Positions 1-12,686 are shown, numbered from the stretch's first letter. The stretch is DNA of 64,000 nt from Woeseia sp. (GCA_019653755.1 BPCL01000003.1:1-64000); one strand, 5' to 3'. Notes: generated from the letters alone by a model not told the origin. Program-made: numbers and translations.

Positions 1-987
<987 letters not shown>

Positions 988-1072
988 TTAAAAGAACCTA
1001 TGACTGTTTTCGGTTCGAGCCCCTTCACAAGTTACCTAAATTTATTGCAGAGCAAGTCAAATTATCAATTTT

Positions 1073-1149
<77 letters not shown>

Positions 1150-1205
1150 GTTTAGATTATTTACAGAAAATATAATCGTGATACAGTGTTTCTCGTCTTT
1201 ATAAC

Positions 1206-1281
1206 GGGGCCATAGCTCAGCTGGGAGAGCGCCTGCTTTGCAAGCAGGAGGTCGGCGGTTCGATCCCGCCTGGCTCCACCA
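1206..1281 (+). tRNA. alaT: tRNA-Ala (anticodon TGC)
   Basis: This is a 76-nt cloverleaf with anticodon stem GCCTG-CTTTGCA-AGCAGG (TGC), T-arm GTTCGATCC and encoded CCA. It lies 56 nt after tRNA-Ile and is released from the rRNA precursor by processing. Confidence 0.98.
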
Positions 1282-1340
1282 GAGAGTCATTTAGAAGTTA
1301 AAATCAGATTAATAACTTCTAAATCACTTTGTGGTTTGAT

Positions 1341-1356
1341 GCGATCTTTAACAATT
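1341..1356 (+). promoter_or_regulatory. boxA-like rRNA antitermination site
   Basis: GCGATCTTTAACAATT closely matches the boxA core (E. coli TGCTCTTTAACA) and lies between the spacer tRNAs and 23S, where the second boxA of rrn operons sits. In the RNA this element is bound by NusB/S10 and supports Rho-resistant transcription of 23S. The motif is seen in the sequence; the function is by analogy. Confidence 0.7.
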
Positions 1357-1373
1357 AGAATTTAGTTTAATAA

Positions 1374-1395
1374 CTTAAACTCGAAAGAGTTTAAG
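1374..1395 (+). other. hairpin in the 23S leader
   Basis: CTTAAACTC-GAAA-GAGTTTAAG forms a perfect 9-bp stem closed by a GAAA tetraloop, directly after boxA. There is no T-run, so it is not a terminator. It is probably part of the precursor rRNA fold. Confidence 0.6.
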
Positions 1396-1507
1396 CACTG
1401 TATATTCATTATGAATAAAAAATTCATGAGTTCATCTGAAAAGATGAATTAAGTTAACTCAAAATAGATTGGAGAACACTAATATTGAATAATGAGAGTT
1501 ATTTGAT

Positions 1508-4414
<2,907 letters not shown>

Positions 4415-4420
<6 letters not shown>

Positions 4421-4436
4421 ATAACAATCAAATAAC
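4415..4436 (+). other. 23S precursor processing stem, 3' strand
   Basis: GGTCTTATAACAATCAAATAAC pairs with the 5' strand at 1498-1518 to form the long helix bracketing 23S. Confidence 0.75.
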
Positions 4437-4471
4437 TTTACAACAGTGTACTGTTAAGCTAAATTCTTTTT

Positions 4472-4588
4472 TCCTGGTGACAATAGCGTGTAGGTACCAC
4501 CCGATCCCTTTCCGAACTCGGAAGTGAAGATGCACAGCGCCGATGGTAGTATAGGGTTTCCTTATGTGAGAGTAGGACATTGCCAGGG
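4472..4588 (+). rRNA. rrf: 5S ribosomal RNA
   Basis: A sequence of about 117 nt begins TCCTGGTGACAATAGCG and ends near GACATTGCCAGGG, so CCTGG and CCAGG form the terminal stem. Conserved CCGAACTCGGAAGTGAA and GCGCCGATGGTAGT lie inside. No tRNA follows it; the operon ends at the terminator just downstream. Confidence 0.96.
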
Positions 4589-4597
4589 CTATTTTTA

Positions 4598-4634
4598 GAA
4601 CGAAGATGATTTATAATCATCTTCGTTTTTTTTT
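4598..4634 (+). terminator. rho-independent terminator of the rRNA operon
   Basis: AACGAAGATGAT-TTATA-ATCATCTTCGTT makes a perfect 12-bp stem with a 5-nt loop, followed by an uninterrupted T-run. It separates the rRNA operon from xsc. Confidence 0.93.
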
Positions 4635-4672
4635 AGGTTTGTTATAGTTAATAAATGAAAAATTCAACCTAA
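4633..4672 (+). promoter_or_regulatory. inverted repeat upstream of xsc (possible operator or leader hairpin)
   Basis: TTAGGTT and AACCTAA, 26 nt apart, form a 7-bp inverted repeat between the rRNA terminator and the xsc start. A weak TATAGT (4643-4648) lies between the arms. This could be a regulator site or an mRNA hairpin; the function is not known. Confidence 0.35.
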
Positions 4673-4691
4673 AATCATAGAGGAAGAAAAT

Positions 4692-6443
4692 ATGGCTCGT
4701 ATGACTCCCATGAGGCTTTTGTTGAAACCATGGCTGCTCATGGGTAACAGAAATATTTGGAATTATGGGCTCCGCGTTTATGGATGCTATGGATATTTTT
4801 GAGCCTGCCGGTATTCGTTTTATTTCTGTAGTACACGAACAAGGCGCTGCACATATGGCTGAGGTTACTCTCGTGTTAGTGGCAAACAGGGTGTATGTAT
4901 AGGACAAAATGGTCCAGGGATTAGCAACTGTGTCACGGGTATTGCGGGTGCATTCTGGGCACATTCACCGGTGGTCATTGTTACTCCGGAAACAGGAACC
5001 ATGGGAATTGGTTTGGGTGGGTTTCAGGGGGCAAACCAACTACCCATGTTTCAGGAATTCACCAAGTACCAAGTACATTTAAATAACTCGAATCGGATGG
5101 GAGAATTTACCAGTAGGTGTTTTGATCGAGCACTCTCAGAAATGGGACCTACACAAATCAATATTCCCAGAGATCTATTCTATGGTGAAATTGATGTCGA
5201 TATTCCTGAGCCTATTCATCTTGACCGAGGTCCTGGCGGCGAACAAACACTTGATGAAGCAACAACTTTGCTTGCTAAGGCTAAGTTTCCAGTGATTGTT
5301 TCAGGAGGCGGTGTTGTCAATGCTGGTGGTGTGGATGCTTGTGAGTTATTAGCAGAACGTCTTGGCTCTCCGGTAGTCAATAGCTATTTGCACAATGATT
5401 CTTTTCCTGCAAGCCATCCGCTTTGGTGTGGACCACTTGGTTATCAGGGCTCAAAGGCAGGCATGCGACTCATTAGTCAGGCTGATGTAGTATTGGCACT
5501 CGGCACTCGTCTTGGACCATTTGGAACATTGCCACAATACGGTCTAGATTATTGGCCAAGCAATGCCAAAATCATCCAGGTGGATGCCGATCATAAAATG
5601 CTGGGATTGGTGAAGAAAATCTCTGTGGGTATTTGTGGTGACGCTAAGGCATCGGCTGAAGCCCTGCTTCGTAGACTTAAGGGTATGAGTCTGGCAAGCG
5701 ATATAAATAAAAAAGATCGAGCAACAAAAATTGCTGTTGCTAAGAAAGAGTGGGAGCAGGAACTCGATGAATGGATCCATGAGACAGACGACTTTAGTAA
5801 AGAGGCAATAAAAAAAGCCGGTGAGGGTTATCTTCATCCTCGCCAAGTTTTACGTGAACTTGAAAAAGCAATGCCCAAAGATGTTATGGTTTCAACCGAT
5901 ATTGGCAATATTAATTCCGTTGCCAACAGTTATCTACGTTTTGAAAAACCACGCAGCTTCTTTGCTGCAATGAGTTTTGGTAATTGTGGTTATGCTTTCC
6001 CAACAATTATAGGCGCCAAGGTTGCTGCTCCCAATAGACCTGCTATTGCCTATGCTGGAGATGGAGCATGGGGTATGAGTATGGGAGAGGTCATGACCTG
6101 TGTGCGTGAAGGAATACCGGTAACAGCTGTTGTTTTTAATAACGGTCAATGGGGGGCAGAGAAAAAAAATCAAGTGGACTTTTACGATCAACGCTTCATA
6201 GCCGGAGAGTTGGATAACCAAAGTTTTGCTAATATTGCTCGAGCAATGGGAGCGGAAGGTATTACGGTTAATCAGCTTGGAGAGGTTGGATCAGCTCTAA
6301 ACTCTGCTATAGATGCACAGATGAATGATCAAAAAACGACTGTCATAGAAATTATGTGTACCCAAGAATTGGGTGATCCATTTCGGCGTGACGCCTTATC
6401 AAAACCAGTTCGTTATCTGAAAAAATACAAAAAGTACGTTTAA
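4692..6443 (+). CDS. xsc: sulfoacetaldehyde acetyltransferase Xsc (three apparent frameshifts near the start)
   Basis: This thiamine-diphosphate enzyme converts sulfoacetaldehyde and phosphate to acetyl phosphate and sulfite, the desulfonation step of taurine and related sulfonate catabolism. The track ORF (from 4971) lacks the N terminus. Upstream, all three frames together encode a typical start (ATG 4692 after an AGAGGAAG ribosome site; MARMTP, then EAFVETMAAHG, FGIMGSAFMDAMDIF, QNGPGISNCVTG) if three missing bases are restored near 4711, 4744 and 4862. The restored protein is about 584 residues, normal for Xsc. MGIGLGGFQ and QLPMFQEFTKYQ are diagnostic blocks, and GDGAWGMSMGEVMTC matches the ThDP-binding region. 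Pta follows 14 nt later. Because three single-base losses restore full homology, I favour sequencing error over a pseudogene. Confidence 0.9.
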
Positions 6444-6457
6444 GTAGTGAACGCTTC

Positions 6458-7381
6458 ATGTTGAGCTCTAGACTTTTTGAATGCCCATCAAACTTGTTAA
6501 CCCAAGCTGAGCAATTAACGCCACTAAGAACGGCTATCGTTAATGCTGAAACAGCAACGGTAATGAAGAGCGCCAAATTAGCAACAGAGCACAATCTAAT
6601 TGAACCGACATTGATTGGTGATTCTAATGCCATTAATTCCATAGCAACTGCAATCCATTGGGACGTAGAAAAATTTACTGTCATTGATGCTGGGAGTGAA
6701 ATAGAGGCAGCAAAAATCAGTGTGGGCAAAGCTCAGAGTGGAGAGGTTTCTGCATTAATGAAAGGCCATATTCATACAGAAATTTTGATGCACGAGGCCT
6801 TAAAAAGAAAACAAGGGATTCGCTTAAAGAGACGCCCCAGCCACGCTTTTTATATGACTGTACCAGGACATGAACATAGTATTTGTATAACTGATGCTGT
6901 TCTTAATGTTTTACCTCGTGTGAAGCAGAAAATTGAAATTATTCGTAATGTTACAGAACTCATGCATGCACTTGGAAATTCTAAACCACGAATTGCATTG
7001 ATTTCTGGAACTGAAATAGCAACGTCTGAAATGCCTTCCAGCATGGATGCTATTGAGATTGTTAAAGAAGCTGGAAATATCGCTTTATCTGGAGCTGAAA
7101 TTGCCGGACCAATGGCTTTGGATGTAGCCATCTCAAAACAGGCAGCAATGATTAAGGGCGTGAAAAATGAAGTTGCAGGTAAGGCAGACGTGTTGATTGT
7201 GCCCAATTTGGAGGCCGGAAATATGTTGTTTAAGCAAATGGTTTATTCCATGAGTGCCACTGCTGCTGGTTTGGTGCTTGGCATGAAAGTACCTATTATG
7301 CTTACCTCTCGTTCAGATCCACCGGAGGCAAGACTCGCATCGGCAGCTTTGGCCTCAATATATGCTTCCCATAGGAATTAA
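6458..7381 (+). CDS. pta: phosphate acetyltransferase (short Pta/Ptb family)
   Basis: This 307-residue Pta_PTB-domain protein interconverts acetyl phosphate and acetyl-CoA. Blocks supporting this include ALMKGHIHTEILMHEAL near residue 100, the C-terminal ADVLIVPNLEAGNMLFKQM, and MLTSRSDPPEARLASAALA. It lacks the extra N-terminal domains of the long E. coli Pta. Lying directly after xsc, it would turn the acetyl phosphate made by Xsc into acetyl-CoA for central metabolism, a pairing known from sulfonate-degradation operons. The ATG at 6458 has no strong ribosome site, so translation may be coupled to xsc. Confidence 0.9.
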   Translation: MLSSRLFECPSNLLTQAEQLTPLRTAIVNAETATVMKSAKLATEHNLIEPTLIGDSNAINSIATAIHWDVEKFTVIDAGSEIEAAKISVGKAQSGEVSALMKGHIHTEILMHEALKRKQGIRLKRRPSHAFYMTVPGHEHSICITDAVLNVLPRVKQKIEIIRNVTELMHALGNSKPRIALISGTEIATSEMPSSMDAIEIVKEAGNIALSGAEIAGPMALDVAISKQAAMIKGVKNEVAGKADVLIVPNLEAGNMLFKQMVYSMSATAAGLVLGMKVPIMLTSRSDPPEARLASAALASIYASHRN

Positions 7382-7394
7382 TGAGAGAGTATTT

Positions 7395-8846
7395 ATGACT
7401 AGCATTGATAAAACAATTAACGACGCATTTAAGCCAATTGCATCAGGATTTAATGATTTAGTTTTTTATTCTGTTCCAATCGGGGAGTCACAACTCCCTT
7501 TAATCGTGGTCTGGCTTATCGCAGGCGCTTTGTATTTTACCTTTTATCTACGACTTATTAATATTCGTGGTTTTACTCATGCGATTCGGATTGTTCTTGG
7601 AAAAGAAGATAAAACAGACACAGCATCTGGAGAAATCTCTCATTTCCAAGCACTAGCAACCGCAGTTTCCGGAACCGTGGGCGTTGGTAATGTCACACAT
7701 GTTGCTGTTGCGATATCCATTGGTGGCCCAGGGGCTGCTTTCTGGCTCATTGTTGCAGGGTTTTTAGGTATGGCGTCTAAATTTGTTGAATGTACTCTGG
7801 GAGTTAAATATCGTCAAGTCAATGCAGATGGCTCTGTGTCTGGTGGGCCTATGTATTATATGGACAAAGGGCTGGCTGAAAAAAATATGCCTCGTATGGG
7901 TAAGGTGATGGCCTGGTATTATGCTGTATGTATTGTTGTTGGTTCTCTTGGAGTTGGATGCATGTTTCAAGCCAATCAAGCGTATGTTCAATTTGTCAGT
8001 GTCACTGGTGGCGCTGAGGGTTTTTTTGGAAGTCGTGGATGGTTGTTTGGATCGATCTTGGCCTTCTTAACTGGACTTGTCATCATTGGTGGAATTAAAA
8101 GTATTGCCAAAGTCACCTCAAAACTTGTGCCTTTTATGGCATTGTTGTATGTCGGCACAGCATTGGTGGTTATTGGGGCTAATTTTTCTGAGATTCCTTC
8201 CGCTATCTCAGCGATTGTCACTAATGCTTTTAGTCCTGAGGGTGTCACTGGTGGCATAATCGCAGTCCTTATTTTGGGTTTCCGCCGTGCGGCTTTCTCC
8301 AATGAAGCAGGCATTGGGTCATCAGCTATTGCACATGCAACGGTTAAAACTGATGAGCCTTTGACACAAGGGTTTGTGGCAATGCTAGAGCCATTTATTG
8401 ATACCGTTGTTGTGTGCACAATTACTGCTCTAGTTATCATTTTAACTGTCTACGATCCTGCGATGCTGAACGAAGGAACGATCCGTGGGGTAGAGTTGAC
8501 GTCCAGTGCATTTGCCAGCGTTATACCTTGGTTTCCAAGTGTTCTTGCTCTTGTGGTGATGTTGTTCGCGTATTCGACCATGATTTCTTGGTCTTATTAT
8601 GGGTTGGAGGGCTTTGTTTATATGTTTGGTTCAAAATCAGGAACCAAAAGAATTTATAACATGGTGTTTTGTTTATTTGTGGTTGTTGGTTGCACTGTGC
8701 AGCTTGATGCTGTTCTGGATTTTTCTGATGCAATGATTTTTGCGATGGCGCTTGCCAATATGTTAGCGTTGTATTTGCTCGGACCAACTGTGAAACGTGA
8801 GTTGGATGACTACTGGGCCAAATTAAAGACAAGATCATCTAGTTGA
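7395..8846 (+). CDS. sodium:alanine/glycine symporter family (AGCS) transporter
   Basis: This hydrophobic protein of 483 residues belongs to the AGCS (Na+:amino acid symporter) family, as shown by ALATAVSGTVGVGNVTHVA near residue 80, SGGPMYYMDKGL near 150 and GFRRAAFSNEAGIGSSAIAH near 290. I start it at ATG 7395, 7 nt after GAGAGAG, rather than at the track start inside pta; MTSIDKTINDAF is a typical AGCS N terminus. Position as third gene after xsc-pta suggests it imports the organosulfonate or a related amino acid. That is inference: the family usually carries alanine or glycine, and no other sulfonate importer is in the window. Confidence 0.88.
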   Translation: MTSIDKTINDAFKPIASGFNDLVFYSVPIGESQLPLIVVWLIAGALYFTFYLRLINIRGFTHAIRIVLGKEDKTDTASGEISHFQALATAVSGTVGVGNVTHVAVAISIGGPGAAFWLIVAGFLGMASKFVECTLGVKYRQVNADGSVSGGPMYYMDKGLAEKNMPRMGKVMAWYYAVCIVVGSLGVGCMFQANQAYVQFVSVTGGAEGFFGSRGWLFGSILAFLTGLVIIGGIKSIAKVTSKLVPFMALLYVGTALVVIGANFSEIPSAISAIVTNAFSPEGVTGGIIAVLILGFRRAAFSNEAGIGSSAIAHATVKTDEPLTQGFVAMLEPFIDTVVVCTITALVIILTVYDPAMLNEGTIRGVELTSSAFASVIPWFPSVLALVVMLFAYSTMISWSYYGLEGFVYMFGSKSGTKRIYNMVFCLFVVVGCTVQLDAVLDFSDAMIFAMALANMLALYLLGPTVKRELDDYWAKLKTRSSS

Positions 8847-8901
8847 CGGCTAGAATGGGGCTAAAATAAAAATAGATTAACATCGTAAATTCTTCATTCT
8901 C

Positions 8902-9834
8902 ATGTATAAGCAAGTTACATCTCAGTTATTAATGGTCAGGCCGGCTAACTTTTCAAGCAATACTGAAACTCAAGAAACGAATAAATTTCAACTCACCCTT
9001 AATGAAAACGACTCGCAGGAAATAATCCAGTCTCTAGCGGTTAAAGAGTTTGACAATATGATCAAAATTTTAAGAGATCACCAAATAACTATTATTGATG
9101 TTGATGACATTAAAGAATTAAATAATACAGACGCAGTTTTTCCAAATAATTGGGTCACTTTTCACCAGAATAATTCTGTCGTTCTCTATCCTATGATGGC
9201 GTCTTCAAGGAGAAGTGAAAAAAGGCATGATATCCTTAAATATCTTGAGGAATATCAATCATTTAAGATTGAACGAATCATTGATCTTAGTTACATGGAA
9301 AAAGACAATCTTTTTCTTGAAGGGACTGGAAGTATGGTTTTAGATCGTGTTAATAAGATTGCATTTGCATGTAAGTCTACAAGGACATCTAGAGTAGCTT
9401 TGGAGGTTTTTTGCAAAGAGTTAAATTATACTCCCGTGGTGTTTGATGCTTTGGATGATGATTATCCAATTTACCATACAAATGTCATGATGAGTTTGGG
9501 TAAGGAAACTGGTTTCTTTTGTAGCGAATCCATAAAGAATAAGAAAGATATTAGGCTAGTTAAAGAGTCTATGGGCAAATCAGAAAGAAAAATTATTGAG
9601 ATATCAATAGATCAAATGAATCAATTTGCTGGGAATGTTATGGAAGTTATTAATTCAGAAGGAAAATCACATTTGATTATGTCAGATTCGGGATATCAAT
9701 CTTTAAATACAAGACAAATTGATCTAATTAATAGTGTCTCCACAATCGTCCCGATTCCATTAGATACAATTGAAAAATTTGGGGGCGGAAGTGCTAGATG
9801 TATGATCGCTGAGATCTTTCTTCAGAAAATGTAA
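8902..9834 (+). CDS. ctlX: CtlX-like amidinohydrolase (arginine deiminase superfamily)
   Basis: A 310-residue protein of the guanidine-modifying (amidinotransferase/deiminase) fold. It opens with MVRPANF after a short lead and has TDAVFPNNWVTFH, EGTGSMVLDR, a histidine block YHTNVMMSLG near residue 195, and a C-terminal GGGSARCMIAE holding the likely nucleophilic cysteine. This pattern matches CtlX proteins (named for citrulline utilization) and related ureidohydrolases; the substrate is not determinable here. ATG 8902 is used, though ATG 8932 (MVRPANF) is a credible alternative start. It begins an AT-rich run of same-strand genes, 10 nt before the EamA transporter. Confidence 0.78.
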   Translation: MYKQVTSQLLMVRPANFSSNTETQETNKFQLTLNENDSQEIIQSLAVKEFDNMIKILRDHQITIIDVDDIKELNNTDAVFPNNWVTFHQNNSVVLYPMMASSRRSEKRHDILKYLEEYQSFKIERIIDLSYMEKDNLFLEGTGSMVLDRVNKIAFACKSTRTSRVALEVFCKELNYTPVVFDALDDDYPIYHTNVMMSLGKETGFFCSESIKNKKDIRLVKESMGKSERKIIEISIDQMNQFAGNVMEVINSEGKSHLIMSDSGYQSLNTRQIDLINSVSTIVPIPLDTIEKFGGGSARCMIAEIFLQKM

Positions 9835-9844
9835 TCATTTAATT

Positions 9845-10729
9845 ATGAATAACCCAACCAAAGGTTCACTTAGCGTTATGTTAGGCGCTGTATTAATAAG
9901 TTTTTCTCCAGTTTTTGTCAAATTGGCTGACTTAGAACCTACGGTCAGTGGTTTTTATAGAGTATTTATTGGAAGTATAGTTTTAGTAATCATTTATTTG
10001 CTCAAGTACAAAGAGAATCCATTCAATAAAAAAATCTCTATATATATAATTTTTGGAGGTATTTTTTTTAGTTTAGATCTTTGGTTTTGGCACAGATCTA
10101 TTATTTATGTCGGGCCTGGCTTATCGACTCTTTTGGTGAATTTCCAAATATTAATTTTACCGTTCTTGGCTTTACTGTTTTTTAATCAGAAAACACAAAA
10201 AATTCAGATCTTTGCAATATTTTTAGGGTTATTGGGTTTATTTCTTATTACAGGAAACAACTGGGAGATATCAGGTTACAACTATAAATTAGGTGTATTA
10301 TTTGGGCTTTTAACAGCTGTATCATACGCGGGCTATATCATCTCTATGAAGAGCATTGACCACAATGCAAAAGTTAACTCTGACCCAATTTTTAATTTGA
10401 TGTTTGTTTCAATCGTTTCCGCCGGGTTACTTTTTTTATACTCAACAGTTGAGCAAGAATCTTTAAGCATCAATGGATCCAGTAATCTTTTTTGGATGAT
10501 TTCCTATAGCATTTTTTCACATGTCTTAGGATGGTTTTTTATACTTAATGGACTCCAGAAAATCACAGCTGTTTCTGCTGGAATCATATTGCTTACACAG
10601 CCCATACTTTCATATGTTTGGGAAATTTTAATCTTTCAGAAAATTATTTTACCAATCGAATTATTGGGGATAGTTAGCGTACTTTTAGCTATGATGATTA
10701 CTATTAGGTCGGAGAATCAACAAAATTAA
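9845..10729 (+). CDS. EamA/DMT family membrane transporter
   Basis: A 294-residue, ten-segment hydrophobic protein in two similar halves, typical of drug/metabolite exporters. The first half has FSPVFVKLADLEPTVSGFYR and DLWFWHRSIIYVGPGLSTLL; the second starts near residue 150 with LGVLFGLLTAVSYAGYIISM. The substrate cannot be told. Spacing of 10 nt to the CtlX-like gene and 9 nt to plsY suggests cotranscription, and export of an amino acid or guanidino product of CtlX is possible but unproven. Confidence 0.85.
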   Translation: MNNPTKGSLSVMLGAVLISFSPVFVKLADLEPTVSGFYRVFIGSIVLVIIYLLKYKENPFNKKISIYIIFGGIFFSLDLWFWHRSIIYVGPGLSTLLVNFQILILPFLALLFFNQKTQKIQIFAIFLGLLGLFLITGNNWEISGYNYKLGVLFGLLTAVSYAGYIISMKSIDHNAKVNSDPIFNLMFVSIVSAGLLFLYSTVEQESLSINGSSNLFWMISYSIFSHVLGWFFILNGLQKITAVSAGIILLTQPILSYVWEILIFQKIILPIELLGIVSVLLAMMITIRSENQQN

Positions 10730-10738
10730 TTTAATCTT

Positions 10739-11362
10739 ATGTTACTTCTTGGAATTATAATTTTATCTGCTTATTTTATTGGGTCTGTAAATGGCGGGCT
10801 TATTATCAGCAAGCTACAGGGCTTAGATATAAGAACTAAGGGAAGTGGTAATGCTGGAGCCACAAATGTTTTAAGAGTAATCGGTATTAAATCTGGTGTT
10901 TTAGTTTTTGTTATTGATTGCTTAAAAGGATTCTTGGCACTTTATTTTACCCAATTATTAATAATTAATACCAGCAACCCTCTTGATCTCAATCTAAATC
11001 TTTACCTTTACTTTTCCAGTTTTGCTTCTCTATTAGGGCATTGTTACCCAGTTTGGTTTAGCTTCAAAGGAGGTAAGGGCGCCGCAACTGGGCTAGGTAA
11101 TATTTTGTTTATCAATCCTTTTCTAATCACCCTTCCTTTGATTGTATTCATTGGAACACTTTTCTTCTTTAGGTATGTTGGACTCTCAACAATTACAGCA
11201 TTCTTATCCCTTTTCATATTTGGCTATTTCTCGATTGGATTTTCTGATTATGTATTCTTGATTTATTTATTTCTTTTGTTTCTGTTTATTGTGTTTACAC
11301 ATCGAACTAATATTTCTTCCATGCTTGATAAAACTGAACATAAGGTTTCTTTTTTTAAATGA
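10739..11362 (+). CDS. plsY: glycerol-3-phosphate acyltransferase PlsY
   Basis: This integral membrane enzyme acylates glycerol-3-phosphate with acyl phosphate, the first step of phospholipid synthesis. The 207-residue protein carries the three PlsY motifs: GSGNAGATNVLR near residue 37, GHCYPVWFSFKGGKGAATGLG near 101, and HRTNISSML near the C terminus. The C-terminal coding end overlaps birA by ATGA. Confidence 0.95.
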   Translation: MLLLGIIILSAYFIGSVNGGLIISKLQGLDIRTKGSGNAGATNVLRVIGIKSGVLVFVIDCLKGFLALYFTQLLIINTSNPLDLNLNLYLYFSSFASLLGHCYPVWFSFKGGKGAATGLGNILFINPFLITLPLIVFIGTLFFFRYVGLSTITAFLSLFIFGYFSIGFSDYVFLIYLFLLFLFIVFTHRTNISSMLDKTEHKVSFFK

Positions 11363-12171
11363 CAAAATCTGTAGCAGAAAGTTCTGAATATATAGATAAA
11401 TCAATAATATATGAGTATCTCAAAGAGTTTTCAGATGTTTATAATATAGACACGTCCATAAAGGAGATTGTAGAAACAACGAGCAGAGAATTTAATGCAG
11501 AAGATGTCGAAGGGAGTGATGTAAAGATATCGCTTGCTGAATATCAAACGCATGGCCGAGGAAGAGGTAACCAAGTTTGGCAATCGCCATTTGCCTCAGG
11601 TATTTGTCTCTCTGTTTTCTCTAAACTCAATACAGCATCAATACCCCTTGGTCTGAGTGTTTATATGGGAGTTATGCTAATAAATAGTTTAGAGAAAATT
11701 AACTTTGAGGATATAAAACTTAAATGGCCCAATGACCTTTATTATCAAGGTTGTAAGTTAGGTGGGATTTTGGTTGAGCTTTCACAAAATAAAAAGGGTG
11801 ATTTAATAGCAAATTTTGGTCTTGGTATAAATTATTCTCTTCCAGATGACTTCTATAAATTGATCGAAGGTAACTATAATCCTATCGATTTAGAGACTAT
11901 TAATAATAATAACGAATATTCTAGGAGCGAAATTATAGGAGTCTTAGTTTGTGAGATTATAAAAAGTATTAAAGGATTTAACACAAATTCAATTCAAGAG
12001 ATAAAAGAAAGATGGAAGGAATTGGATTATTTCTATAATCAGGAAATAAAGATAAACTCTGGCAATGATTCAATTATAGGTGTAAATGAGGGTATTGATT
12101 CACAAGGAGCTTTATTGATAAAACAAGGTGGAAGCGTTAAGCGAATTATTTCTGGACAAATTGAACTGTAG
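11359..12171 (+). CDS. birA: biotin--[acetyl-CoA carboxylase] ligase BirA, lacking the repressor domain
   Basis: A 270-residue biotin protein ligase that attaches biotin to AccB. The catalytic region has HGRGRGNQVWQSPFASG near residue 66 and KWPNDLYYQGCKLGGILVEL near 122. There is no N-terminal winged helix, so unlike E. coli BirA it should not repress transcription. The ATG overlaps the plsY stop. The final domain (residues about 225-270) looks like the usual small C-terminal barrel. The tRNA cluster follows. Confidence 0.92.
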   Translation: MTKSVAESSEYIDKSIIYEYLKEFSDVYNIDTSIKEIVETTSREFNAEDVEGSDVKISLAEYQTHGRGRGNQVWQSPFASGICLSVFSKLNTASIPLGLSVYMGVMLINSLEKINFEDIKLKWPNDLYYQGCKLGGILVELSQNKKGDLIANFGLGINYSLPDDFYKLIEGNYNPIDLETINNNNEYSRSEIIGVLVCEIIKSIKGFNTNSIQEIKERWKELDYFYNQEIKINSGNDSIIGVNEGIDSQGALLIKQGGSVKRIISGQIEL

Positions 12172-12244
12172 AATAACTTTAAATCACACTCAAAATGTTT
12201 ATAATTCTGGAAAATTTAGTGAGATTAATAACTTATTGTAATTT

Positions 12245-12320
12245 GCCGGAATAGCTCAATTGGCAGAGCAACTGATTTGTAATCAGTAGGTTGGGGGTTC
12301 AATTCCCTCTTCCGGCACCA
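12245..12320 (+). tRNA. thrU: tRNA-Thr (anticodon TGT)
   Basis: A 76-nt cloverleaf: acceptor GCCGGAA/TTCCGGC, anticodon arm CTGAT-TTGTAA-TCAG, and encoded CCA. It is first in a Thr-Tyr-Gly-Thr-tuf array that matches the E. coli thrU-tyrU-glyT-thrT-tufB order. Confidence 0.97.
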
Positions 12321-12349
12321 CTTATTTTCTAAAAAAATAAATAATATTG

Positions 12350-12378
12350 TTGACACATATAGGTCATAGACTGAAAAT
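12350..12378 (+). promoter_or_regulatory. candidate sigma-70 promoter before tRNA-Tyr
   Basis: A perfect -35 TTGACA is followed after 17 nt by GAAAAT, a four-of-six match to the -10 consensus. It lies between tRNA-Thr and tRNA-Tyr and could give an internal start for the tRNA-tuf transcript. The prediction is by eye. Confidence 0.4.
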
Positions 12379-12394
12379 AGTGGGTTATGTCCGC

Positions 12395-12479
12395 GGAGGG
12401 GTACCCAAGCGGTCAACGGGGGCAGACTGTAAATCTGCTGGCTTAGCCTTCGTAGGTTCGAATCCTACCCCCTCCACCA
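12395..12479 (+). tRNA. tyrU: tRNA-Tyr (anticodon GTA)
   Basis: An 85-nt class II tRNA with a long variable arm (GGCTTAGCCTTC), anticodon loop CTGTAAA giving GTA, acceptor GGAGGGG/CCCCTCC and encoded CCA. Confidence 0.97.
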
Positions 12480-12591
12480 TATATAACAAGGGGTTATGAA
12501 GGTGGATAAAGGCTAAGAAAATTGGAGAAAAATAAGATAAGAATGTTTAATTTAATGAAAATAATATCGGGTTTGACCGCATCTTTCTTGC

Positions 12592-12665
<74 letters not shown>

Positions 12666-12686
12666 AAATATTTAGGATGTGTTCCT

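Noticed and set aside
4599-4700. Mobile element or attachment site at the rRNA-xsc junction
   Set aside because: No integrase, transposase, target duplication or tRNA-end repeat was found; only a terminator and a short inverted repeat are present.
4617-4964. Reverse-strand 115-aa ORF before the xsc track ORF
   Set aside because: It is antisense to the true xsc N terminus, which is recovered on the forward strand after allowing three one-base losses.
4692-4970. xsc as a pseudogene
   Set aside because: Three one-base losses within 170 nt sum to the original frame, conserved residues are kept between them, and the rest of the gene is intact; similar errors occur in essential genes here.
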